A stretch of DNA of 48,090 bases from an uncultured Caulobacter sp. (GTDB lineage: Bacteria; Pseudomonadota; Alphaproteobacteria; Caulobacterales; Caulobacteraceae): contig NZ_CAMQSF010000028.1 of NCBI RefSeq assembly GCF_947036865.1, positions 1-48,090 of the forward strand, read 5' to 3'. A program made the translations under genes and the position numbers. Shown here piece by piece: positions 36,414 through 44,286 of the stretch. The notes beneath the pieces were generated by a model that saw only the letters and a list, made by a program, of their open reading frames with translations, ran no database searches and had not been told where the DNA came from. The first letter of the stretch is position 1. Each line of letters opens with the position of its first letter.

Positions 36414-36706
36414 GCGCTCAGCTCGACCCGGTGATCCACGCGCCCAATCGCCTGCAGATGTGCTGCATGCTGGCGCCGGTGGACACCATCGACTTCGCGA
36501 CCGTCCGCGAGGCGCTGGACGTGTCGGAATCGGTGCTGTCCAAGCACGTCAAGACGCTGGAGGACGCCGGCTATCTGAAGGTCCGCAAGGCCGCGTCGGG
36601 CGGTCGCCAGCGCACCTGGCTGTCGCTGAGCAGCGCCGGCCGCAAGGCGCTGAAGGCGCATCTGGCCGCGCTGAAGGCGATGATCGCCGGGGTGCCGGAG
36701 GCATAG
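36410..36706 (+). CDS. Winged-helix (MarR-like, PF13601 type) regulator
   Basis: A 98-residue one-domain regulator starting at TTG 36410, overlapping the membrane protein stop by four bases. The HTH spans about residues 25-60 (VREALDVSESVLSKHVKTLE), and the wing contains GGRQRTWLSLSSAG. Small proteins of this type have no effector domain and act as dimers on short palindromes; the three TTTCCA sites just upstream are obvious candidates. A CC pair at 18-19 could be redox-active. Confidence 0.87.
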   Translation: MSAQLDPVIHAPNRLQMCCMLAPVDTIDFATVREALDVSESVLSKHVKTLEDAGYLKVRKAASGGRQRTWLSLSSAGRKALKAHLAALKAMIAGVPEA

Positions 36707-36775
36707 CGGGACAAGACGCCTGCGGAGCCTCCAGCCGTCATGCTAGCTTGGCCTTTCGCAAGAGGGGCCAAGGGC

Positions 36776-37183
36776 ATGAAGAGCGCATTTCCGACGAGTT
36801 TGTTTCTCGCGGCTGTCGTCTCCGGCGGCGCGAGCGCGCAGGCGATTCCGTCACGCACGCCGCTGGCGACCATCCCCATCGCGCCTAGCAAGACGGTCAC
36901 CCGCGTCGAGACGACACGCGTGGACTTCGCGCCCGGCCAGGCGATGCCTCGGCACAAGCACACCGTTCCGGTGATCTGCCTCGTCAGCCACGGCGCGTTC
37001 CGCGTGAAGATCGGCGACGCGCCCGAACGCCTGGTCGGGCTTGGCGAAGTCACCTATGAGCCGCCGGAGGTGGTCGTCGGCTACTTCCGCAACAGCTCGA
37101 ACACGGACACCGCTCAGCTGACCTGCAACGCGTTGGCGGGCGACGCGGACAAGACCCTGAACGTCATGCTGCCCGAGCGGTGA
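36776..37183 (+). CDS. Exported cupin-domain protein
   Basis: A 135-residue protein with a signal peptide (cut near ASA-QAI, residue 22) and a cupin barrel: PGQAMPRHKHTVPV carries the His-x-His metal ligands; the second motif is weak. Start ATG 36776; a hairpin CTTGGCC/GGCCAAG (36747-36772) covers part of the AAGGG ribosome site and could restrain translation. Substrate unknown; single gene. Confidence 0.82.
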   Translation: MKSAFPTSLFLAAVVSGGASAQAIPSRTPLATIPIAPSKTVTRVETTRVDFAPGQAMPRHKHTVPVICLVSHGAFRVKIGDAPERLVGLGEVTYEPPEVVVGYFRNSSNTDTAQLTCNALAGDADKTLNVMLPER

Positions 37184-37211
37184 TCCGAGGGCGTGTTTTG
37201 ATCGCCCCCCG

Positions 37212-38621
37212 CTAGAACAGCACCCTGGGGTTCATGATCCGCCGCGGATCCAGGGCCTGGCGGATCGCCCGCAGGGCCGCGACCTCGACCGGGTCCTTGT
37301 AGGTCAGGGCCTCGGCCGTCTTCATGGCCCCCAGGCCGTGCTCGGCGCTGATCGAGCCCGAGAAGGTCGCGGTGATGTCGTGGACGATGCGGGCGCCCTT
37401 CTCGCGCAGGGCGTCGTGGGCGTCGTCGTCGCCGCCGACCGGCTTGAGGACGTCGTAGTGAACATTGCCGTCGCCGACGTGGCCGAAGGCGATGATGCGC
37501 ACGCCGGGAAAGGCGCTCTCCAGGGCGGCGTCGGCCTGGCCGATGAAGTCGGGGATCTTCGAGACCGGCACCGAGACGTCGTGCTTCCAGACCGCGCCTT
37601 CCGGCTTCTGTCCCGCCGAGTGGCCTTCGCGGATCTGCCAGAAGGCCTTCATCTGGGTTTCGGTCTGGGCGACGGCCGCGTCGGCGATCAGGCCCGCTTC
37701 CAGAGCCTTGGTCAGCAGCCGCTCCAGCGCCGCCTCGGCCGCGCCCGGCTCTCCGCTGGCGATCTCGATCAGCACGTACCACGGGTGCTCGGTCGGCAGC
37801 GGATCGCGCAGGCCCGGCACGTTGCGGACGGTCAGGGCGAAGCCGAGCAAGCTCATCAGCTCGAAGGCCTCGACCGCGCCGCCGGTCTCGTCCTTGGCTC
37901 GCGCCAGCAGCTGGATCGCGGCGGCGGGCGAAGCCAGGCCGACGATGGCCACGGCCCGCGAGGCGAGCGGCGCGTGCAGCTTCAGCGAGGCGGCGGTGAC
38001 GATCCCCAGCGTGCCCTCGGCCCCGATCAGGAGCTGCTTGAGATCGTAGCCGGTATTGTCCTTGCGCAGGCGCTTGAGGCCGTTCCAGACCTCGCCGTTC
38101 GGCAGCACCGCCTCGATCCCCAGCACCTGCTCGCGCATCATGCCATAGCGCAGCACCGCGGTGCCGCCGGCGTTGGTCGAGATCAGGCCGCCGATCGTGC
38201 ACGAGCCCTCCGAGGCCACGCCCACCGTGAAGCGGCGACCGACCCGGGCCGCCTGCCGGTGAGCCTCGTACAAGGTGACGCCGGCCTCCAGCACCATGGC
38301 GTCGTCGATAGGATCGACGTCGCGGATCGCCTTCAGCTTCTGGGTGGACAGCAGGATCTCGCCGCGCGGAATCTGGCCGGCGACGAGACCGGTATTGCCG
38401 CCCTGCGGGGTGATCGCCACGCCCTCGGCGGCGCAGATCCCGACCACGGCCGCGACCTCGGCGGTCGAGCGCGGGGTGACCAGCAGCGGCGTCTCGCCGA
38501 CCCAGCGGCCGCGCCATTCGACCAGATGCGGCGCGATCACATCCGGATCCTGGCTCCAGCCGCCCTCGCCGAGCACGGCTTTCAGGCGGGAGACGACATC
38601 GGCGGGGACGGGCTTGGTCAT
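37212..38621 (-). CDS. FAD-linked D-2-hydroxyacid dehydrogenase (lactate/hydroxyglutarate type)
   Basis: A 469-residue flavoprotein. The FAD-binding PCMH domain includes PQGGNTGLVAGQIPRG (about 73-88); the C-terminal FAD-oxidase domain includes FGHVGDGNVHYD and ISAEHGLGAMK, with the metal and substrate histidines. It oxidises a D-2-hydroxyacid (D-lactate, D-2-hydroxyglutarate or similar) and passes electrons to the chain or a cytochrome. The exact substrate cannot be fixed from sequence. Single gene convergent with the cupin. Confidence 0.92.
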   Translation of the reverse strand: MTKPVPADVVSRLKAVLGEGGWSQDPDVIAPHLVEWRGRWVGETPLLVTPRSTAEVAAVVGICAAEGVAITPQGGNTGLVAGQIPRGEILLSTQKLKAIRDVDPIDDAMVLEAGVTLYEAHRQAARVGRRFTVGVASEGSCTIGGLISTNAGGTAVLRYGMMREQVLGIEAVLPNGEVWNGLKRLRKDNTGYDLKQLLIGAEGTLGIVTAASLKLHAPLASRAVAIVGLASPAAAIQLLARAKDETGGAVEAFELMSLLGFALTVRNVPGLRDPLPTEHPWYVLIEIASGEPGAAEAALERLLTKALEAGLIADAAVAQTETQMKAFWQIREGHSAGQKPEGAVWKHDVSVPVSKIPDFIGQADAALESAFPGVRIIAFGHVGDGNVHYDVLKPVGGDDDAHDALREKGARIVHDITATFSGSISAEHGLGAMKTAEALTYKDPVEVAALRAIRQALDPRRIMNPRVLF

Positions 38622-38655
38622 GGGCGGAGGATAAGCTTCCGGGGCGGTCGCTGTC

Positions 38656-38676
38656 AGTATATACTCGCGTCTATAC
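38656..38676 (+). promoter_or_regulatory. Probable VapB operator
   Basis: AGTATATACT (38656-38665) is a perfect palindrome, and GTATA and TATAC (38657-38661, 38672-38676) form a wider inverted pair. The AT-rich block is ten bases before the vapB ribosome site, where toxin-antitoxin complexes usually bind. Confidence 0.5.
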
Positions 38677-38687
38677 GGAGGCGCTCC

Positions 38688-38972
38688 ATGGGCATCCTGA
38701 TCAAGAACCCCGAAGCCGAGCGCGCCGTGCGGGAGTTGGCGGCCCTGACTGGCGAGAGCCTCACGACCGCGATCGAGGTCGCGGTGAAGGAACGGCTCGC
38801 GACCAAGCGCGCCGAGGCCCCGCCTCGCCGCCGGCGGAGCGCCGAGGAGATGAAGGCGATCACGCGGAAATACCTCACTCCCGAGGCGCGGGCGGGACTC
38901 ATCCCCCCGATCACGAAGGCGGATTTCGACGAGCTCAACTTCATCCCGGGCCTGGACGATCTCGAGCAGTGA
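38688..38972 (+). CDS. vapB: VapB-type antitoxin (PSK transcription-factor family)
   Basis: A 94-residue antitoxin. The N-terminal KNPEAERAVRELAALTGESL is the ribbon-helix-helix DNA-binding region of PF07704; the middle is Arg-rich and the C-terminal FDELNFIPGLDDLEQ would block the toxin active site. GGAGG precedes the ATG. GTGA overlap with the toxin gene gives coupled expression. Confidence 0.92.
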   Translation: MGILIKNPEAERAVRELAALTGESLTTAIEVAVKERLATKRAEAPPRRRRSAEEMKAITRKYLTPEARAGLIPPITKADFDELNFIPGLDDLEQ

Positions 38973-39361
38973 AACTGGTTGTGGACACCTCGGCGCTGGT
39001 GGCCATCGCGCTCGAAGAGGCCGAATGCGACGCCTTCATCGACGCGCTCGAGGCCGCCGAAGAGCCGGTGATGTCCCCCATGACCTATGTCGAGCTTGGC
39101 ATCGTGCTTTTGGGGCGCGAGATCACCTTGTCGCAGGAGGACCTCGACGACTGGCTGGGCATGTACCGCGTCTCCGTCGCGCGGGAGCCGGTCATCGACC
39201 GCGCCGCGCTGGACGCCTTTGTGCGGTACGGCAAGGGCCGGCATCCGGCGCGCTTGAACCTCTCGGACTGCTTCGCCTATGCCCTGGCCAAGGCGCTGGA
39301 CGCGCCGTTGCTCTACAAGGGCGACGACTTCTCACAGACCGACGTACGCGCGGCGATCTAG
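38969..39361 (+). CDS. vapC: VapC-type PIN-domain toxin RNase
   Basis: A 130-residue PIN-domain nuclease starting at GTG 38969. Catalytic acids: Asp6 (VVDTSALVAI), Glu in MTYVELG, Asp in NLSDCFAYALAK and the last pair in KGDDFSQTD. All four positions are kept, so it should be active when freed from VapB. It ends on the CTAG shared with the convergent Sua5 gene. Confidence 0.93.
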   Translation: MKLVVDTSALVAIALEEAECDAFIDALEAAEEPVMSPMTYVELGIVLLGREITLSQEDLDDWLGMYRVSVAREPVIDRAALDAFVRYGKGRHPARLNLSDCFAYALAKALDAPLLYKGDDFSQTDVRAAI

Positions 39362-40338
39362 CCGACAAAGCCCGCCGCGCGGCGCAGGCGGTCGTTGATC
39401 GCCTCGCCGAGGCCCTCGTCGGGGATCGCGGCGACGGCGATGGCGCGGGGGCGCAGGCGGTCGGCGGCGCGCAGATAGGAAAAGAGATTGGCGGCGGCCT
39501 CGGCCAGGTCCCCGGACGGGCTGAGATTGAACACGTTCGCCCCGCCGCGCGGCCACGCGCCGAACGCCAGATAGGCCTCGCCGGGCTCGGGCGAGGCGGC
39601 GTTGATCCGCACCGGCGCGTCGGGCGCGTAGTGCAGGGCCAGCCGGCCCGGCGAGCGCTTGGCGTCGTCCTCGGCCTCGGCCAGGGGGCCCACGATCGCC
39701 GTCAGTTGGGCGCGGGTCACCGCGCCGGGCCGCAACAGCCGGACCTCGCCGGCGAGCACCGAGACCACGGTCGATTCAAGGCCGACCGCGCAAGGCCCGC
39801 CGTCGAGCGCGGCGGCGGCCTTGTCGCCCGTCTCGGCGACGGCGTCGGGAAAGGTGGTGGGGCTCGGTCGGCCCGACCGGTTGGCCGACGGCGCGACGAC
39901 GGGACCGCCGAACGCCTCCAGCACGGCGCGCGATAGGGGATGGCCCGGCACGCGGATCGCCACGGTGTCGAGCCCGGCCCGCGCGAGGTCGCAGACGGCG
40001 GCGGCGTCCCGGATCGGCGCGACGATCGTCAGCGGCCCTGGCCAGAATTCCCGGGCCAGAGCCAGGGCGCGGTCGTCCAGCGCGGCGACCTGGCGGGCCG
40101 CGTCCAGATCGGCGACATGAGCGATCAAGGGGTTGAAGCGCGGCCGGCCCTTGGCCTCGAAGATCGAGGCGACCGCCGCCGGGTTGGCGGCGTCCGCGCC
40201 GAGGCCGTAGACGGTCTCGGTCGGCAGGATGACGAGCGCGCCTTCGCGCAACGCCTTGGCGGCGTGGTCTATTTCCGCTTGGCGGTCAGCGAGACGCTGA
40301 CCTTCACCTTGCCCGCGATTTGATCCGTCGACGCCCAT
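39358..40338 (-). CDS. tsaC: Threonylcarbamoyl-AMP synthase, Sua5 type
   Basis: Makes the threonylcarbamoyl-AMP needed for t6A37 of tRNAs reading ANN. The 326-residue product has a YrdC domain (about 25-205: ILPTETVYGLGADA, KGRPRFNPLIAHV, PSANRSGRPSPTT) and a Sua5 domain (from about 225, SPGRLALHYAPDAPV). The start at ATG 40338 lies 70 bases inside the b561-YceI gene; no later Met precedes the YrdC domain, so I keep it with caution. An alternative start would have to be non-ATG. Confidence 0.92.
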   Translation of the reverse strand: MGVDGSNRGQGEGQRLADRQAEIDHAAKALREGALVILPTETVYGLGADAANPAAVASIFEAKGRPRFNPLIAHVADLDAARQVAALDDRALALAREFWPGPLTIVAPIRDAAAVCDLARAGLDTVAIRVPGHPLSRAVLEAFGGPVVAPSANRSGRPSPTTFPDAVAETGDKAAAALDGGPCAVGLESTVVSVLAGEVRLLRPGAVTRAQLTAIVGPLAEAEDDAKRSPGRLALHYAPDAPVRINAASPEPGEAYLAFGAWPRGGANVFNLSPSGDLAEAAANLFSYLRAADRLRPRAIAVAAIPDEGLGEAINDRLRRAAGFVG

Positions 40339-41546
40339 TCGCCCTGTCCAACCCCGAACATGGTCCGGTCGAGGGTGGTTACACCGCGCGCGGTCGCGCT
40401 GTCGCCGTCGATCTTCAGCGAGAACGGCAGGCTGAGCGGCTTCCGCACCCCGCGCAGATCCAGCGTCCCGTCGGCGACGAACTTGCCTTCGCCGGTCTTG
40501 CGGAACTTGGTCGCGGTGAAGACAGCCTTCGGATGGTCGGCGGCGTCGAAGAAGTCGCCGCCGGGCAGGCTGGCGTCGCGCTGGTCGTCCCCCGTCTTGG
40601 CCGAGGCCATGTCCACGCTGACGGTCAGCTTCGAGCGGTCCAGCGCCTCGGGCGAAAACAGGATATCGGCGGTCCAGCGGGTGAACTGGCCCTCGATGGC
40701 GTTACCCGACCAGCTGGCGGCGAAGCCCAAGGTCGAGCCCTTCTGGACGCTCCAGGCGACCGGGTCCTTCAAAGCGGGCGCGGTCGGAGCGGCGGGCGCG
40801 GCCGTGTCGGCGGGCGTGGGCTGCACGGGCTTGGTCTGGGCGGGGCTCTCGACGGGCGCCGGTTCGGCGGCGGTCGGCGGCGGCGGGGCTGCCTTGATCT
40901 TGACCGCGAAGCTGCCGTCGACCGTGCGGTCGAAGCCGGCGGCGGCCAGCCACGCGCGGGGCTCCCGCCAGCCCGGCCGCGCGCCCGGCGCCATATGGGC
41001 CAGCACGGCGTCGCGGTCGAGGATCTGGTGCTTGGCCACCGCGCCCAGGTGCAGGGCCAGGAGGACATAGGTCAGCTTGACCAGCACGCCGTGCCCCAGT
41101 TCGCCGACCTCGTGCCAGAGGTGCTTGGGCCCCGCGGCCAGTTCCGGCAGCCCCGGGATGTGGGGCCACGGGATCACTCCATAGAGCAGGGTCGGGATCG
41201 TCACCCGGCTGGCCGAAACCATGATCCAGCCCGTCAACGGCAGGCCGATCATGATCACATAGAACAGAAGATGGACGGTCTTCGAGGCGATCCGCTCCCA
41301 ACGGGGCTGATCCTCCGGACCTAGCGGCGCCGGATTGACCAGCCGCCAGGCCAGGCGCGCCAGGCTCAGCAGCAGGATCGTGATGCCGATCGACTTGTGC
41401 AGCTGGAACAGGGCGAAGGTGGTCGGCGACCCCTTCGGCCCGTCGCCCATGCGCCAGCCGACGATGACCTGGAAGACGATGGTCGCGGCGATCAGCCAGT
41501 GAAGGATGATCGCCACCGTCGTGTACTGCGTCCGGTTCGCGGCCAT
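40269..41546 (-). CDS. Cytochrome b561-YceI fusion protein
   Basis: A 425-residue fusion. Residues 1-190 are a four-helix cytochrome b561: heme-ligand histidines in IILHWLIAA, FQLHKSIGI, KTVHLLFYV and LALHLGAVAKH. Residues 200-260 are a Pro/Ala linker. Residues 262-425 form a YceI lipocalin-like domain (WSVQKGSTLGFAASWSGNAI and ADGTLDLRGVRKPLSLPFSL). The b561 part suggests transmembrane electron transfer to or from a quinone or isoprenoid bound by the YceI barrel. A separate YceI gene lies 30 bases upstream. Confidence 0.9.
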   Translation of the reverse strand: MAANRTQYTTVAIILHWLIAATIVFQVIVGWRMGDGPKGSPTTFALFQLHKSIGITILLLSLARLAWRLVNPAPLGPEDQPRWERIASKTVHLLFYVIMIGLPLTGWIMVSASRVTIPTLLYGVIPWPHIPGLPELAAGPKHLWHEVGELGHGVLVKLTYVLLALHLGAVAKHQILDRDAVLAHMAPGARPGWREPRAWLAAAGFDRTVDGSFAVKIKAAPPPPTAAEPAPVESPAQTKPVQPTPADTAAPAAPTAPALKDPVAWSVQKGSTLGFAASWSGNAIEGQFTRWTADILFSPEALDRSKLTVSVDMASAKTGDDQRDASLPGGDFFDAADHPKAVFTATKFRKTGEGKFVADGTLDLRGVRKPLSLPFSLKIDGDSATARGVTTLDRTMFGVGQGEWASTDQIAGKVKVSVSLTAKRK

Positions 41547-41576
41547 GCGGATCTCCCAGGTCGGTTGGCGAAAGCC

Positions 41577-42200
41577 TTACTTCTTTTGGAACTCGACTTC
41601 GATGTTCAGCGTCACGTCGTCGCCGACCAGCGGCACATATTTGCTCACGCCGAACTCCGAGCGTTTGATCGTGGTCACGGCCGAGAAGCCGGCGCGGGTG
41701 GTCAGCGGGTTCATGCCCGGACCCGACCCGTTGAAGGTCACGTCCAGAACGACCGGCTTGGTCACGCCATGGAAGGTCAGGTCGCCCGTGACCTTTCCGT
41801 GCTGACCGTCGCCGACGTCGATGGCGGTCGAGACGAAGGTGATGGTCGGGTACTTGTTGGCTTCCAGCCAGCCGTCGCCGATCAGTTCCTTGTTGAACTT
41901 CAGGCCGAACTCGTCGGCGCCGGTCGAGGTGTCGAGCGAGGCCGGATCCACCGTGACGGACAGCTTGGCGGCCGTCGGCTGGGCGGGATCATAGGTGTAC
42001 TCGGCGTCCAGCTTGGTGAAGCGCAGGGTGTAGTTCGACAGGCCCATGTGCCTGAGCTTGGCGGTCAGCGCCGCGTGGGTCTTGTCGAGAACATAGCGGC
42101 CGGCCGGCATCTTGGCCGGATCGGTCGACGGCGCGGCATAGGCGGCCGGCGCGGTCAGCAGGGCCGCGGCGAGGGCGGCGTAGGCGAGAGGACGATACAT
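41577..42200 (-). CDS. YceI family periplasmic protein
   Basis: A 207-residue protein with a signal peptide (cut near AYA-APS, residue 22) and a YceI barrel: GRYVLDKTHAALTAKLRHMG, LTFHGVTKPVVLDVTFNG, SEFGVSKYVPLVGDDVTLNI. Family members bind long isoprenoid quinones in the periplasm and are often induced by base or oxidants. It leads a unit that continues with the b561-YceI fusion and Sua5. The promoter lies in the 176-base divergent gap. Confidence 0.93.
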   Translation of the reverse strand: MYRPLAYAALAAALLTAPAAYAAPSTDPAKMPAGRYVLDKTHAALTAKLRHMGLSNYTLRFTKLDAEYTYDPAQPTAAKLSVTVDPASLDTSTGADEFGLKFNKELIGDGWLEANKYPTITFVSTAIDVGDGQHGKVTGDLTFHGVTKPVVLDVTFNGSGPGMNPLTTRAGFSAVTTIKRSEFGVSKYVPLVGDDVTLNIEVEFQKK

Positions 42201-42250
42201 CGTGGGCTCCGAAAATTAAAACAGCACCGGTTACGGATCCACGACTTAGG

Positions 42251-42296
42251 AACTCCACCATGGAGTTGAAGGGCATAGTGATCACGACCGCGTGAT
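42251..42296. promoter_or_regulatory. Palindromes in the yceI/acyl-CoA dehydrogenase divergent promoter
   Basis: AACTCCA-CCA-TGGAGTT (42251-42267) and ATCACG-ACCG-CGTGAT (42281-42296) are both perfect. They sit between divergent genes and are good candidates for regulator sites; the protein is not known. Confidence 0.5.
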
Positions 42297-42376
42297 TTCT
42301 CGGATTAAGGGGGCGTCGGCTTGGTGGCGCGGCGTCCCGGGCTTAAAGGGAGGCCGTGTTTTTGGAGTTCCCGGCC

Positions 42377-44134
42377 ATGACCTATCGCGCGCCCCTCCGC
42401 GATCTCGCCTTCTCGCTGCGCCACGCGGCGGACTTCGAGCGACTGGCGGGGGCCTTCCCGGACGCGGACGCCGACACCGTGTCGGCGGTGCTGGAGGCGG
42501 CCGGCGCCTTCGCGGCCGAGGTGCTGGCGCCGTTGAACCGCCAGGGCGACCGGGTCGGCGCCCAGCTGGAAAATGGCGTGGTGCGGACCGCGCCCGGCTT
42601 CGCCGAGGCCTATAAGGCGTTCGCCAAGGGCGGCTGGACCAGCCTGGCCGCCCCCGCGTCGCAAGGCGGCCAGGGCTTGCCCAAGACGCTGGAGGTGGCG
42701 GTCATGGAGATGGTCCAGGCCGCCAACATGGCCTTCGGCCTCTGCCCGATGCTGAGCCTCGGCGCGATAGAGGCGCTGGAACTGTGCGGCTCGCCCGGAC
42801 AGAAGGCCAAGTACCTGCCCCGGTTGGTGTCCGGCGAATGGACCGGCACCATGAACCTGACCGAGCCGCAGGCCGGCTCGGACCTGGCGGCCCTGACCAC
42901 CCTGGCCACGCCCGACGGCGACGGCGGCTGGCGGATCACCGGGCAGAAGATCTACATCACCTGGGGCGACCACGACGCGGCCGACAACATCATCCACCTG
43001 GTGCTGGCCCGCACGCCGGACGCGCCCCCGGGTGTCAAGGGCATTTCGCTGTTCCTGGCGCCCAAGGTGCTGGTCGGCGAGGACGGCGCGCTGGGCGAGG
43101 CCAACGCGCTGCGGGTCGGCGGGCTGGAGCACAAGCTGGGCATTCACGGCTCGCCCACCTGCGTCATGCTGTTCGAGGGCGCCAAGGCCGAACTGGTCGG
43201 CGAACTGGGCCAAGGCTTGCCCAACATGTTCGTGATGATGAACGCCGCCCGCCTGCAGGTGGGCATGCAGGGCGTGGCCATCGCCGAGCGGGCCTATCAG
43301 CAAGCGCTGGCCTTCGCCCAGGAGCGCGCCCAAGGGCGGTCGGCGTGGACAGGCGCCTATCCCGCGCGGCTGTTCGACCATCCGGACGTGCGCCGCTCGC
43401 TCGTGCTGATGAAGGCCCATATCGAGGCCGCGCGTGGGATCTGCCTGTCGACCGCCGTCGCCGCCGACCTGGCTCGCGCCGCGCCGGACGAAACGACGCG
43501 GACGGCCGCCAAGCTGCGCGAGGAGCTCTTGACCCCCATCGCCAAGGCCTGGTCGACCGACATCGGCGTGATGGTCGCCTCGATGGGCGTCCAGATCCAC
43601 GGCGGCATGGGCTTCATCGAGGAGACGGGCGCGGCCCAGCACTATCGCGACGCCCGCATCGCGCCGATCTACGAGGGCACGAACGGCATCCAGGCCATCG
43701 ACCTCGTGGGCCGCAAGCTTTCGATGGGCGAGGGCCAGGCGGTGGCCGACCTGATGGACGACATCCGCGATACCATCGACGCCCTGCTGGCCTCCGATCT
43801 CAAGGCGGTCGGCCTGCGCCTGGCGGCGGCCCTCGACGCGGCGGCCAACGCCACCGCCTGGCTCGTCGAGCGCCGGGCCAAGGCTATGCCCGACGCGCTG
43901 TCGGGGGCGACGGCCTATCTGAAGCTGCTGGGCGACGTGGTCGGCGGCTGGATGCTCGCCAAGGGCGCCCTGGCCGCCGCGGGCGAAGCCGACGCGGCCT
44001 GGGCCGAGAGCAAGAGGGTCCTGGCGCGGGTGTTCGCCGAGAGCGTACTGGCCCAGGTCCCGGGCGCGGCGGCGGCGGTCATGCTGGGCGCGGCGGATCT
44101 GGAGGCGATGACGCCCGAGGTGCTGGGGGCCTGA
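42377..44134 (+). CDS. Acyl-CoA dehydrogenase
   Basis: A 585-residue flavoprotein that makes trans-2-enoyl-CoA; longer than classical 380-residue forms, with a C-terminal extension (about 430-585, DUF-type domain of the FadE-like group). MNLTEPQAGSDLAAL and KIYITWGDH bind FAD; PIYEGTNGIQAIDLVGRKL is the usual catalytic-glutamate segment. I start at ATG 42377 (MTYRAPLRD); a GTG at 42356 would add seven residues. Chain-length specificity is not evident. Convergent with the hydrolase. Confidence 0.93.
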   Translation: MTYRAPLRDLAFSLRHAADFERLAGAFPDADADTVSAVLEAAGAFAAEVLAPLNRQGDRVGAQLENGVVRTAPGFAEAYKAFAKGGWTSLAAPASQGGQGLPKTLEVAVMEMVQAANMAFGLCPMLSLGAIEALELCGSPGQKAKYLPRLVSGEWTGTMNLTEPQAGSDLAALTTLATPDGDGGWRITGQKIYITWGDHDAADNIIHLVLARTPDAPPGVKGISLFLAPKVLVGEDGALGEANALRVGGLEHKLGIHGSPTCVMLFEGAKAELVGELGQGLPNMFVMMNAARLQVGMQGVAIAERAYQQALAFAQERAQGRSAWTGAYPARLFDHPDVRRSLVLMKAHIEAARGICLSTAVAADLARAAPDETTRTAAKLREELLTPIAKAWSTDIGVMVASMGVQIHGGMGFIEETGAAQHYRDARIAPIYEGTNGIQAIDLVGRKLSMGEGQAVADLMDDIRDTIDALLASDLKAVGLRLAAALDAAANATAWLVERRAKAMPDALSGATAYLKLLGDVVGGWMLAKGALAAAGEADAAWAESKRVLARVFAESVLAQVPGAAAAVMLGAADLEAMTPEVLGA

Positions 44135-44153
44135 GCCCTCCCACACCAACGGC

Positions 44154-44267
44154 CGTCATCCCGCGCTTCATGCGCGGGACCCATTTGTCCGCCGCGAGTG
44201 CGGAACAAGATCAAGCTCCGACGCGAAAGCTGAGCCATGGGTCCCGCGCACAAGGCGCGGGATGACG
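44154..44267. repeat. Mirrored palindromic intergenic repeat
   Basis: The left half is CGTCATCCCGCGC-TTCAT-GCGCGGGACCCAT and the right is its near mirror, ATGGGTCCCGCGC-ACAAG-GCGCGGGATGACG. Each half is a hairpin. It has the same layout as 910-1047 and 10998-11057. It lies between convergent genes. Confidence 0.8.
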
Positions 44268-44286
44268 GGTAGGGTGGGAGCCCGAC

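Noticed and set aside
42305..44149. Minus-strand ORF of 614 codons
   Set aside because: Complete antisense of the acyl-CoA dehydrogenase, with the same low-complexity shadow composition.
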